From contig OMVH01000020.1 of assembly GCA_900314365.1 (NCBI GenBank), positions 1-21,243 on the forward strand: a stretch of 21,243 nucleotides of DNA, given 5' to 3'. This DNA is from an uncultured Prevotella sp. (GTDB taxonomy: Bacteria; Bacteroidota; Bacteroidia; Bacteroidales; Bacteroidaceae). The position numbers were made by a program, and so were the translations under genes. Below are positions 1 through 7,242 of this stretch, piece after piece (position 1 is the first letter of the stretch; each line of letters opens with the position of its first letter). A model generated the notes under the pieces. That model searched no databases. It was not told the DNA's origin and worked only from the letters and a program-made list of their open reading frames with translations.

Positions 1-1
1 G

Positions 2-40
2 CAGGGCGCGGCCCTCGTGGCCGTCCGCAAGCAGCAAATG
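2..40 (+). repeat. Left copy of a 39-bp sequence also present at the right window end
   Basis: This segment matches the reverse complement of 21016-21054 at 30 of 39 positions without gaps. Five of the nine differences are T (right copy) to C (left copy). Read in the frame that gives QGAALVAVRKQQM and then a TAG at 41-43, four of those five changes are silent and one is Val to Ala. A small hairpin (9-13 with 19-23) is also kept in the other copy through G-U pairs. It may be the 3' end of a transcript or ORF entering from outside the window, or a dispersed element. I do not recognise the family. Confidence 0.5.
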
Positions 41-90
41 TAGAAGGTGCGGTCTGATTACTTGTTCGTCCTCAGGATGCGGACGGCCAC
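17..90 (+). terminator. Perfect 13-bp inverted repeat, possible terminator of an upstream gene
   Basis: Positions 17-29 (GTGGCCGTCCGCA) are the exact reverse complement of 78-90, separated by 48 nt, and a T5 run follows at 94-98. A GC-rich stem followed by T residues resembles an intrinsic terminator for transcription entering from the left. The 48-nt loop is long for that role, so an attenuator or a chance repeat remains possible. Confidence 0.35.
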
Positions 91-122
91 ACATTTTTCC
101 ACTTAATCATGTTACACACCAT

Positions 123-275
123 GAAAATAGCTGTCGCGTAAGATTGCGCTTGCGCGCGTAAGATTTTATGGCTGATCGCTTCAAATCAGTTTCTTCAAGC
201 ACGCTTTGGGCAGAAGAAGGATGCACTGATTATTTTATGCACCTGGAGGTGCAATTTTACGCGACAACGATTTTC
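123..275. other. Long imperfect inverted repeat: candidate structured RNA or miniature mobile element
   Basis: Arms 123-147 and 251-275 are complementary at 22 of 25 positions; one exception is a G-U pair if transcribed on plus. Between them, 185-196 pairs with 213-218 plus 225-230, leaving GGATGC bulged, and 238-253 is a near-palindrome (TGCACCT, GG, AGGTGCA). The motif CGCGTAAGATT occurs at 135-145 and again at 155-165, so the right arm could pair with either copy. A long closing stem, an internal loop with a small 3' hairpin and a terminal stem loosely recalls 6S RNA, but I could not match it to 6S or any riboswitch consensus. The arms could also be terminal inverted repeats; I see no target-site duplication. 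No convincing gene lies in 1-509. Confidence 0.5.
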
Positions 276-446
276 GTCATGCTCAGACTTTGGCCTCGCA
301 GGTTGAGCCTCAGAGCTCCATTGGGGAGCGTGAGCCTGTACATGATTATCCATAACGCATTTTTCACGCAGAAGTATGCGCGAAGTACGACAGTCCTCAT
401 CTATATTCACCAAACTTACAACATGATAATTATTTTAGCGAAAAAG

Positions 447-478
447 TTTCATTACATCGGTTTATTTTCGTAAATTTG
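447..478 (+). promoter_or_regulatory. Bacteroidota-type promoter of the acn-icd-gltA operon
   Basis: TAAATTTG at 471-478 fits the Bacteroidota -7 consensus TAnnTTTG exactly. TTTC at 447-450 is one base off the -33 consensus TTTG, with a 20-bp spacer. Transcription would start around 484-488, leaving a short leader before the ATG at 510. Between the inverted-repeat element and this promoter (276-446) I see only short stems such as 315-319 with 325-329. Confidence 0.65.
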
Positions 479-509
479 CAAACAGAGTAACAGTAAAACG
501 GTTTCCAGA

Positions 510-2774
510 ATGACAAAAGATTTCGACATGATAAGGCAGTTCTACGCTCGCCTTCCCCAAAGGGTAGCTGCCGCCCGACAGCTGCTTGGGCATCCCTTGA
601 CGTTGGCAGAAAAAATTCTCTATGCCCATCTCTACCATCCGGACATGGTGGAGAACTATCGGCGGGGCACAGACTATGCAGACTTTCGACCCGACCGCGT
701 AGCCATGCAGGACGCTACCGCCCAAATGGCTCTCTTGCAGTTTATGAACTCCGGTGCCCAGAAGGTAGCCGTACCGGCCAGCGTGCACTGCGACCACCTT
801 ATAAGAGCCGATGTGGGAGCCCTCCCCGACCTCGCAGCGGCAAAGAGCGAAAACAGTGAGGTCTACGACTTTCTGCGGTCGGCATCGGCCAAATACGGCA
901 TCGGGTTCTGGCAACCGGGCGCAGGCATCATCCACCAGGTGGTGCTCGAGAACTATGCCTTCCCCGGGGGCATGATGGTGGGCACCGACTCCCACACTCC
1001 CAATGCCGGCGGACTGGGAATGATAGCCGTTGGCGTGGGCGGCGCCGATGCCGTGGACGTCCTCACTGGCCAACCCTGGGAACTGAGATTTCCCAAAATC
1101 ATCGGTGTCAGACTGCATGGAAGACTCAGCGGATGGGCAGCGCCCAAGGATGTGATACTCCATCTGTTAGGCATCCTAGGAGTGAAGGGTGGCACCAACG
1201 CCATTATCGAATACACAGGCGACGGTCTGGAGTCGATATCGGCAACAGGACGAGCCACCATCTGCAACATGGGTGCAGAGCTCGGCGCCACTTGTTCGCT
1301 CTTTCCAAGCGATGAGGCCACTATGGCCTATCTCAATGCCACCGGTCGCAGCGACGTGGCAGCCCTGGCCCGACAAGCTGCTGACTGTCTGCGCGCCGAC
1401 CCGGAGACAGAGGCGCAGCCTGAAACTTTCTACGACCGCGTCATCGACATTGACCTCAGCACACTGGAACCTCATCTCAACGGTCCCTTCACACCCGACG
1501 CAGCCACGCCCCTAAGCCTGATGAAAGCCAAAGCCGCTGCAGAGGGATACCCCCTGAAGGTGGAGGCCGTCCTCATAGGCTCGTGCACGAACTCAAGTTA
1601 CGAGGACCTGAGCCATGCGGCCTCTGTAGCCCGACAAGCTTTCGAAAAGCACATTCCCGTGAAAGCCCAGCTCTTCGTATGTCCGGGTTCGGAACGCATC
1701 AGGCGAACGGCTGAGCGCGACGGACTCCTCGACGACTTCAGGCGCATCGGTGCGGTGGTGACGGCCAACGCCTGCGGCCCCTGCATAGGACAATGGAAAC
1801 GCCACACAGACGACAACAACCCCAAGAACACCATCGTCACTTCCTTCAACCGCAACTTCCGCCGGCGCGCTGACGGCAATCCCAACACCTACGCCTTCAT
1901 CGGCAGTCCCGAACTTGCCACCGCCTTGGCCTTGGCAGGGAAGCTCGACTTCAACCCCGGCACCGACCTGCTGACCGACGCCAACGGGCAACAAATGCTC
2001 CTTGACAGTCCTCACGGCAACGACTTTCCGCCCAAAGGCTTTGCCGAAGGCGACGACGGTTTCACACCGCCCTCCACTGCCCACGACAGCGAGGTGGTCA
2101 TTCGTCCCGGCTCTGACCGTCTGCAACGCTTAGAGCCTTTCAGTCCCTGGGACGGACACGAGCTCACCGACATGGTGCTGCTCATTAAGACCCGTGGCAA
2201 ATGCACCACCGACCACATCTCGATGGCAGGTCCCTGGCTACGCTTCCGTGGACATTTAGAGCACATATCCGACAATCTGCTCTTAGGAGCCGAAAACGCC
2301 TTCAGCGGCGAGACCGGTCGCGTGAAGGACTTGCTGAGCGGAGAAACTGTAACGCCTGCCGAAGCTGCCCGCGACTATAAGCGCCACGGATTGCAGTCGG
2401 TCATCGTAGCCGAGGACAACTACGGCGAAGGCTCCAGCCGCGAGCATGCCGCCATGGAACCGCGCTTCCTCGGTGTCAGGGTGGTGCTGGCCAAGAGCTT
2501 CGCACGTATCCACGAGACGAATCTGAAGAAGCAGGGCGTGCTGGCTCTCACATTTGCCGACAAGGCCGACTACGACAAGGTAAGAGAGGGCGACCGCATC
2601 AACATCGGCGGCATAGCCGGAATGGAACCGGGAAGCAGGCTCACAGTGACCCTGCACCACATCGACGGCACAGAAGAAACGCTGTCGGCACTGCACTCCT
2701 ACAACGCCACACAGAAGGAATGGTTCGAGGCAGGATCGGCACTGAACGCAATGAAAAGGAAACAAAAAAGATAG
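510..2774 (+). CDS. acnA: Aconitate hydratase, mitochondrial type
   Basis: Cytosolic [4Fe-4S] enzyme interconverting citrate and isocitrate. At 754 residues it matches the mitochondrial aconitase branch and is shorter than the E. coli AcnA and AcnB types of nearly 900. The N-terminal part carries GTDSHTPNAGGLGM. The three cluster ligands are Cys359 (GSCTNSS), Cys422 and Cys425 (ANACGPCIG). The C-terminal swivel domain carries EGSSREHAAMEPR, with Ser642, Ser643 and Arg644 equivalent to the catalytic residues of pig aconitase; numbering differs from the pig enzyme by at most one. A good -7 box lies about 32 bp upstream and the next gene starts 5 bp after the stop, so this is the first gene of a three-gene operon. 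A mitochondrial-like aconitase is described in Bacteroides fragilis. No defects seen. Confidence 0.97.
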   Translation: MTKDFDMIRQFYARLPQRVAAARQLLGHPLTLAEKILYAHLYHPDMVENYRRGTDYADFRPDRVAMQDATAQMALLQFMNSGAQKVAVPASVHCDHLIRADVGALPDLAAAKSENSEVYDFLRSASAKYGIGFWQPGAGIIHQVVLENYAFPGGMMVGTDSHTPNAGGLGMIAVGVGGADAVDVLTGQPWELRFPKIIGVRLHGRLSGWAAPKDVILHLLGILGVKGGTNAIIEYTGDGLESISATGRATICNMGAELGATCSLFPSDEATMAYLNATGRSDVAALARQAADCLRADPETEAQPETFYDRVIDIDLSTLEPHLNGPFTPDAATPLSLMKAKAAAEGYPLKVEAVLIGSCTNSSYEDLSHAASVARQAFEKHIPVKAQLFVCPGSERIRRTAERDGLLDDFRRIGAVVTANACGPCIGQWKRHTDDNNPKNTIVTSFNRNFRRRADGNPNTYAFIGSPELATALALAGKLDFNPGTDLLTDANGQQMLLDSPHGNDFPPKGFAEGDDGFTPPSTAHDSEVVIRPGSDRLQRLEPFSPWDGHELTDMVLLIKTRGKCTTDHISMAGPWLRFRGHLEHISDNLLLGAENAFSGETGRVKDLLSGETVTPAEAARDYKRHGLQSVIVAEDNYGEGSSREHAAMEPRFLGVRVVLAKSFARIHETNLKKQGVLALTFADKADYDKVREGDRINIGGIAGMEPGSRLTVTLHHIDGTEETLSALHSYNATQKEWFEAGSALNAMKRKQKR

Positions 2775-2779
2775 ACACT

Positions 2780-3973
2780 ATGGCAAAGATAACGATGGGT
2801 CCGGGACAGAAGCTCCTGGTACCGGACCGTGTGACAATTCCCTTTATCGAAGGCGACGGCGTAGGGGCTGAGATAAGCCCTGTGATGAGACAAGTGACCG
2901 ATGCTGCCGTCAATAAGGCTTACGATGGTCAACGAAAAATAGAATGGCTGGAGGTGCTGGCAGGAGGCAAAGCTCACGAAGCCACGGGACTGTGGCTTCC
3001 GGAAGCCACCGTCAAGGCCTTCAAGGACTACACCGTAGGCATCAAGGGACCGCTGATGACACCGGTAGGCGGAGGCATACGCAGCCTGAACGTCGCCCTC
3101 AGACAGTCGCTCGACCTCTATGTCTGCCAGAGGCCGGTGAGCTATTACCCCGGCATAGGCAGCCCTGTGAGGCACCCGGAACGCGTCGACATGGTGGTGT
3201 TCCGCGAGAACACCGAAGACATCTATGCGGGTATAGAGTGGGCAGCAGGCAGTGCTGAGGCCAAGCGCCTCTACGAGTTCCTCCACGAGGAGATGGGAGT
3301 GAACAAAGTGAGATTCCCCGAAACCTCCGGCTTCGGCATCAAGCCCATCTCGCGCGAAGGTTCCGAGCGGCTTGTCGACGCTGCCCTTGGCTATGCCGTC
3401 AGCCACAGGCGCCCCACCGTCACCCTGGTACACAAGGGCAACATCATGAAGTTCACCGAGGGAGCCTTCAAGCAGTGGGGCTACACTATTGCCGAAAGCA
3501 AATACCACGACGCACTGACCGACGGAACACTGACCGTCAACGACTGCATCTGCGACGCCTTCCTGCAAAACGCCCTTATACGTCCGCAGGACTACAGTGT
3601 CATCGCCACAACCAATCTCAACGGCGACTACATCTCCGACATGCTGGCCGCACAGGTGGGAGGCATTGGCATATCGCCGGGCGCCAACATCAACTACCAG
3701 ACAGGTCACGCCATCTTCGAGGCCACTCACGGTGTGGCACCCGACATAGCAGGACAGGACAAGGTGAACCCCAGCAGCATCATCCTCTCAGCAGCCATGA
3801 TGCTCGACTACATGGGGTGGAACGTTCCGGCAAAGCTCATCCAGGAGGCACTGCGACAACTCTTCGCCAGCCACTGCGCTACAGCCGACCTCACCCGGCT
3901 CATGGAAAATGGACTGACTGTGGGTACACGCGAATTTGGCAACCGACTAATAGAGGAGATAAGCAAGCTATGA
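2780..3973 (+). CDS. icd: Isocitrate dehydrogenase, E. coli Icd-like, predicted NAD-dependent
   Basis: Oxidatively decarboxylates isocitrate to 2-oxoglutarate in the cytosol. The 397-residue protein aligns with E. coli Icd throughout: IEGDG near the N terminus, GGGIRSLNVALRQ with the substrate-binding Ser, VFRENTEDIYAGIEW, VHKGNIMKFTEGAFK and NLNGDYISD. It is about 20 residues shorter, partly from a missing surface loop. The coenzyme site is HGVAPDIAGQDKVNP: Asp322 and Ile323 stand where E. coli has Lys344 and Tyr345, and Ala369 replaces Tyr391, while Arg373 keeps Arg395. Asp-Ile is the signature of NAD-using enzymes of this family, so NAD is predicted. I chose the ATG at 2780 because an earlier in-frame ATG at 2720 lies inside the aconitase gene and would add residues that do not resemble the family. 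The stop overlaps the next start (ATGA). Confidence 0.95.
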   Translation: MAKITMGPGQKLLVPDRVTIPFIEGDGVGAEISPVMRQVTDAAVNKAYDGQRKIEWLEVLAGGKAHEATGLWLPEATVKAFKDYTVGIKGPLMTPVGGGIRSLNVALRQSLDLYVCQRPVSYYPGIGSPVRHPERVDMVVFRENTEDIYAGIEWAAGSAEAKRLYEFLHEEMGVNKVRFPETSGFGIKPISREGSERLVDAALGYAVSHRRPTVTLVHKGNIMKFTEGAFKQWGYTIAESKYHDALTDGTLTVNDCICDAFLQNALIRPQDYSVIATTNLNGDYISDMLAAQVGGIGISPGANINYQTGHAIFEATHGVAPDIAGQDKVNPSSIILSAAMMLDYMGWNVPAKLIQEALRQLFASHCATADLTRLMENGLTVGTREFGNRLIEEISKL

Positions 3974-5316
3974 GAAAGGAATATCTGATTTACAAACTGA
4001 GCGACGACGTGAAGGAATCCTGCAAGATTCCAAAGGAGGCATTCCAAAAATACGGTGTGAAGCGGGGACTGAGAAACGACGACGGTTCAGGCGTGCTCGT
4101 GGGACTGACCAACATCGGTAACGTGATGGGCTATGAGCGCGATGCCGACGGCCATCTTGTACCCTGTCCCGGCAAGCTCTATTACCGAGGCTACGAACTC
4201 GACGACCTCGTGTCGCCCATCCTCAAGGAGAAACGCTTCGGATTCGAGGAAATAGTCTATCTTCTGCTCTCGGGCAAACTGCCTGACAGGGAAGAGCTGG
4301 CAGCTTTTCGCGAACTACTCAACGACAACATGCCGCTCGACCACAGAACCATCGTCAACATCATCGACCTCGAAGGCAACAACATCATGAACATTCTGGC
4401 ACGGTGCGTGTTGGAAATGTACACCCTCGACCCTAATCCCGACGACATCTCGCGCGACAACCTCATGCGACAGTCCATAGAGCTCATTGCCAAATTCCCT
4501 ACCATCATCGCCTACGCTTACAACATCTACCGGCACTCTGTGCAGGGACGGAGCCTGCACATACGCCACCCAAGGGAGAACCTCTCGCTGGCAGAGAACT
4601 TCCTCTACATGATAAAATACGGCGACTATACTCCTCTCGACGCCCACATGCTCGACCTGCTGCTCATCATCCAGGCTGAGCACGGCGGCGGAAACAACTC
4701 CACCTTCACCGTGCGCGTCACTTCGTCGACACGCACCGACACCTACTCGAGCATCGCTGCCGGCATCGGCTCGCTGAAGGGCCCCTTGCACGGCGGCGCC
4801 AACATCAAGGTGGTGAACATGTTCCACCACCTGAAGGAACACATCAACGACTGGACCAGCATCGAGGAAATCGACTCCTACCTGAAGCGGATGCTCAACA
4901 AGGAGGCCTATGACAAGACGGGACTCATCTACGGTATCGGCCATGCCGTCTACACGATGAGCGACCCGCGGGCTGTGGAACTGAAGCGACTCGCCGGAGA
5001 ACTGGCAAAGGAAAAAGGACGCAGCGACGAGTACAACTTCCTCAGGCTCATTGAACAGGAGGGCGTGAAGTGCGTCAGCGAATTCCGTAAGACCAGGAAA
5101 CCCATCTGTGCCAATCTCGACTTCTACAGTGGATTTATCTACGAGATGATTGGACTGCCACAGGAAATCTACACACCCATCTTCGCAATGGCTCGCATTG
5201 CCGGATGGACTGCCCACCGCATAGAAGAACTCAACTTCGAAGGGCGACGCATCATTCGCCCTGCCTACACAAACATCCAGAATACAAAGAAATATGTACC
5301 CCTCGAAGACCGGTAG
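3970..5316 (+). CDS. gltA: Citrate synthase
   Basis: Condenses acetyl-CoA and oxaloacetate to citrate. The reading frame stays open far upstream, but the ATG at 3970, overlapping the icd stop by four bases, gives a 448-residue protein of sensible length beginning MRKEYLIYKLSDD; the upstream part is icd read out of frame. Catalytic residues are visible: His274 in GPLHGGAN, His325 in YGIGHAVYTMSDPRA and Asp384 in CANLDFYSG. An upstream AEHGGGNNST element (His238) corresponds to the substrate-binding His region. The length and spacing resemble the larger citrate synthases closer to pig H274/H320/D375 than to E. coli GltA. As last gene of the operon, followed by a strong terminator, it completes the route from oxaloacetate to 2-oxoglutarate with the two preceding enzymes. 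Confidence 0.95.
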   Translation: MRKEYLIYKLSDDVKESCKIPKEAFQKYGVKRGLRNDDGSGVLVGLTNIGNVMGYERDADGHLVPCPGKLYYRGYELDDLVSPILKEKRFGFEEIVYLLLSGKLPDREELAAFRELLNDNMPLDHRTIVNIIDLEGNNIMNILARCVLEMYTLDPNPDDISRDNLMRQSIELIAKFPTIIAYAYNIYRHSVQGRSLHIRHPRENLSLAENFLYMIKYGDYTPLDAHMLDLLLIIQAEHGGGNNSTFTVRVTSSTRTDTYSSIAAGIGSLKGPLHGGANIKVVNMFHHLKEHINDWTSIEEIDSYLKRMLNKEAYDKTGLIYGIGHAVYTMSDPRAVELKRLAGELAKEKGRSDEYNFLRLIEQEGVKCVSEFRKTRKPICANLDFYSGFIYEMIGLPQEIYTPIFAMARIAGWTAHRIEELNFEGRRIIRPAYTNIQNTKKYVPLEDR

Positions 5317-5353
5317 GTAACAGGAATACTCTGACCATCTCCTCCGAGCCGTG

Positions 5354-5367
5354 AGGTTCAAGAACCT
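5354..5367. other. Short palindrome after citrate synthase
   Basis: AGGTTC and GAACCT flank a two-base AA centre. It lies 38 bp past the citrate synthase stop, between the gene and the main terminator. It could be a small operator or part of a 3' UTR hairpin; nothing else supports a function. The rest of 5317-5433 shows no gene. Confidence 0.25.
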
Positions 5368-5433
5368 TTGAGGATAGAGTTATGACTTCCGACAAGCGTT
5401 CCACGCAGAAGAACCAACGAGAGACACATTGCA

Positions 5434-5474
5434 GGAACGGCAAAGAAAAAGCAGAACTTTTTCTTTGCCGTTCC
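5434..5474 (+). terminator. 18-bp perfect hairpin terminating the acn-icd-gltA operon
   Basis: Positions 5434-5451 are exactly complementary to 5457-5474 with a 5-nt loop (CAGAA). The arms are A-rich on the left and T-rich on the right, so the hairpin would be stable on either strand. There is no long T run after the stem on plus; termination may come from the stem itself. It separates the TCA genes from aroA, 118 bp after the citrate synthase stop. Confidence 0.75.
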
Positions 5475-5494
5475 CCTCGTTTACTGTACCTTTG
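5464..5494 (+). promoter_or_regulatory. Promoter of the aroA-porW-porX region, overlapping the terminator hairpin
   Basis: TACCTTTG at 5487-5494 matches the Bacteroidota -7 consensus and TTTG at 5464-5467 matches -33, with a 19-bp spacer. The -33 box lies inside the right arm of the upstream terminator hairpin. Transcription would begin about 40 nt before the aroA start. Confidence 0.7.
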
Positions 5495-5542
5495 TATTCT
5501 GATTAGAAACAACCGGATGGAATCCGTCAAATTCGAAACGAA

Positions 5543-6796
5543 GTGAAATATATTCTCTATCCTCCCAAACATATAGATGCCGAAATCGATCTGCCCGCAT
5601 CCAAAAGTATCAGCAACCGTGCGCTCATCATCAGTGCACTGGCAGGCGAGAAAGTGAATCTGCTCAACCCGTCGCCCTGTGACGATACGGCCGTGATAAG
5701 CCACGCCCTGCAGAAGCTTCCACCCGTCATCGACATCCATGGCGCCGGCACTGCCATGCGCTTCCTCACAGCCTACCTCAGCGTGACTCCGGGCGAGCAC
5801 ACACTCACCGGGAGCGAGCGCATGAAGCACAGACCCATAGGACCCTTGGTAGACGCGCTGCGCTACTTAGGCGCCGACATCAGTTATCTCGCAGAGGAAG
5901 GCTACCCGCCACTGCTCATAAAAGGTAAGAAGCTCGAAGGAGGCGACCTTGAGATAGCGGGCGACATCAGCTCACAGTACATCTCAGCACTGTTGCTCAT
6001 CGCCCCCACCCTCTCCCGAGGCTTGAACCTAAGACTGCGCGGAGAGATTGTGTCGAGACCTTATATCGACCTAACAATGCACGTGATGCACGAGTTCGGC
6101 TCCAAGGCAGAATGGAGCGATGTCAGCACCATTCACGTTCCACACGACAGTTACCGCGGACTCAACTACCGCATAGAGGGCGACTGGAGCGCATCATCCT
6201 ATTGGTATGAAGTGCTGGCACTGAGCAAGGACACGGAGTGGAAGCTTTCACTGCAAGGACTGCACGACGCATCGCGGCAAGGAGACTCCGTGGTGAGATA
6301 CATCTTCTCCTTGTTAGGTGTGAAGACAGCCTTCTCCACGTTGCCTGAAAACGGCCGCACGACAGCACTGCTGACAAGGCACAGACGCTCGCTGCCCAGG
6401 CTCGACTACAATTTCATCAATTCGCCCGACGTGGCCCAGACATTGGTATGCACCTGTCTGGCTTGCGAGATTCCTTTCCACTTTACAGGCCTGGGCAGTC
6501 TGCGCATCAAGGAAACCGACCGTATCAGAGCACTAGAACGCGAGGCTGCCAAACTCGGCTACGTCATCTTTAGCAATGGCGGTAACGAACTCATGTGGGA
6601 CGGTTCCCGCACAGAGCCCACGATGGAGCCTATTCTCACCTATGAGGACCATCGAATGGCCATGAGCTTCGCTCCAATGTGTCTGAAGTTCCCTGGACTG
6701 ACCATCAGCGAACCAAGAGTAGTGGAAAAGTCGTATCCCTCATTCTGGGACGACCTCCGCAAAGCAGGCTTCCGCATTAACGAAGAAAGAGACTAA
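5543..6796 (+). CDS. aroA: 3-Phosphoshikimate 1-carboxyvinyltransferase (EPSP synthase)
   Basis: Sixth step of the shikimate pathway: joins shikimate 3-phosphate and phosphoenolpyruvate in the cytosol. The 417-residue protein shows the family landmarks in order: LPASKSISNRALI with Lys21, Ser22 and Arg26; GAGTAMRFLTAYL, the PEP-binding glycine loop; ERMKHRPIG; GDISSQYISALLL; NSPDVAQTL with the active-site Asp; LRIKETDRIRALE; and the C-terminal DHRMAMSFAP. The start is GTG at 5543: the in-frame stop at 5504-5506 and the lack of an in-frame ATG between leave no better choice, and MKYILYPPKHIDAEIDLPASK is a normal N terminus for the family. Its promoter is just upstream and the next gene follows after 5 bp, so it probably leads a polycistronic message. 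Confidence 0.95.
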   Translation: MKYILYPPKHIDAEIDLPASKSISNRALIISALAGEKVNLLNPSPCDDTAVISHALQKLPPVIDIHGAGTAMRFLTAYLSVTPGEHTLTGSERMKHRPIGPLVDALRYLGADISYLAEEGYPPLLIKGKKLEGGDLEIAGDISSQYISALLLIAPTLSRGLNLRLRGEIVSRPYIDLTMHVMHEFGSKAEWSDVSTIHVPHDSYRGLNYRIEGDWSASSYWYEVLALSKDTEWKLSLQGLHDASRQGDSVVRYIFSLLGVKTAFSTLPENGRTTALLTRHRRSLPRLDYNFINSPDVAQTLVCTCLACEIPFHFTGLGSLRIKETDRIRALEREAAKLGYVIFSNGGNELMWDGSRTEPTMEPILTYEDHRMAMSFAPMCLKFPGLTISEPRVVEKSYPSFWDDLRKAGFRINEERD

Positions 6797-6801
6797 CGCT
6801 T

Positions 6802-7197
6802 ATGGCAGTAACAATCCTATTGCTCTCGCTCCTTATCCTCGGCGTCATCGTGGCTTTGGGCCATTTGTTTTTCAACCGGGGCGAAAGCGACGAGGTGATC
6901 AGAAGCGGGGAACCGTCATGCGCATCGTGTAGCGGTAGCGATGAGCGGTGCGAACAGGAATGCATGATGAAGGCAGCCACAGAGCCGACAGTGTACTACG
7001 ATGACGAAGAGCTCGACAGATTCAAAGGGCGTGACTCCGACAGCTACACAGAGGCCGAAACGACAGAATTCAGAGAGGTGATGGAGACACTCGCCCCCGG
7101 AGAGGCCCAAGGGTGGAACCGAAGCCTGCTGCTCAGGGGCATCAACGTGCCTGACGCACTGAAGGATGAACTCATAATGCTCATCAATGACAATTAA
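6802..7197 (+). CDS. Small single-pass membrane protein with a cysteine cluster, function unknown
   Basis: I do not recognise this 131-residue protein. Residues 2-24 form one hydrophobic membrane segment (VTILLLSLLILGVIVALGHLFF), so a short N terminus and a soluble C-terminal part of about 100 residues are expected. Just after the membrane come four cysteines, Cys40-x2-Cys43-x6-Cys50-x3-Cys54, a spacing that could bind a metal or form disulfides. The rest is strongly acidic up to about residue 90 and ends in a more ordered-looking stretch, NRSLLLRGINVPDALKDELIMLIND. It begins 5 bp after aroA and ends 45 bp before the PorW-like gene in the same frame, so co-expression is likely. A link to secretion or envelope function is only inferred from position. 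Confidence 0.85.
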   Translation: MAVTILLLSLLILGVIVALGHLFFNRGESDEVIRSGEPSCASCSGSDERCEQECMMKAATEPTVYYDDEELDRFKGRDSDSYTEAETTEFREVMETLAPGEAQGWNRSLLLRGINVPDALKDELIMLINDN

Positions 7198-7242
7198 TCG
7201 GCACTTTCTCCGTTTTATAAGAATATCGCCGAGACGCAAAAG

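Noticed and set aside
123..275. TPP, SAM, cobalamin or SRP RNA assignment for the inverted-repeat element
   Set aside because: I looked for the characteristic conserved loops of these RNAs and did not find them; only the general outline is RNA-like.
168..473. 101-codon open frame upstream of aconitase
   Set aside because: It runs through the inverted-repeat element and into the promoter -7 box, has no recognisable motif, and its composition looks like translated non-coding DNA.
2699..3730. 343-codon open frame on minus, opposite icd
   Set aside because: It is the antisense shadow of a well-conserved enzyme gene and shows no family motif.
3475..3969. N-terminal extension of citrate synthase (165 codons)
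   Set aside because: The frame is open but overlaps icd out of frame; the encoded sequence is Arg-, His- and Gln-rich noise, and the ATG at 3970 gives the expected protein.
4315..5361. 348-codon open frame on minus, opposite citrate synthase
   Set aside because: It is an antisense shadow rich in Val, His and Asp, without a plausible start region or domain.
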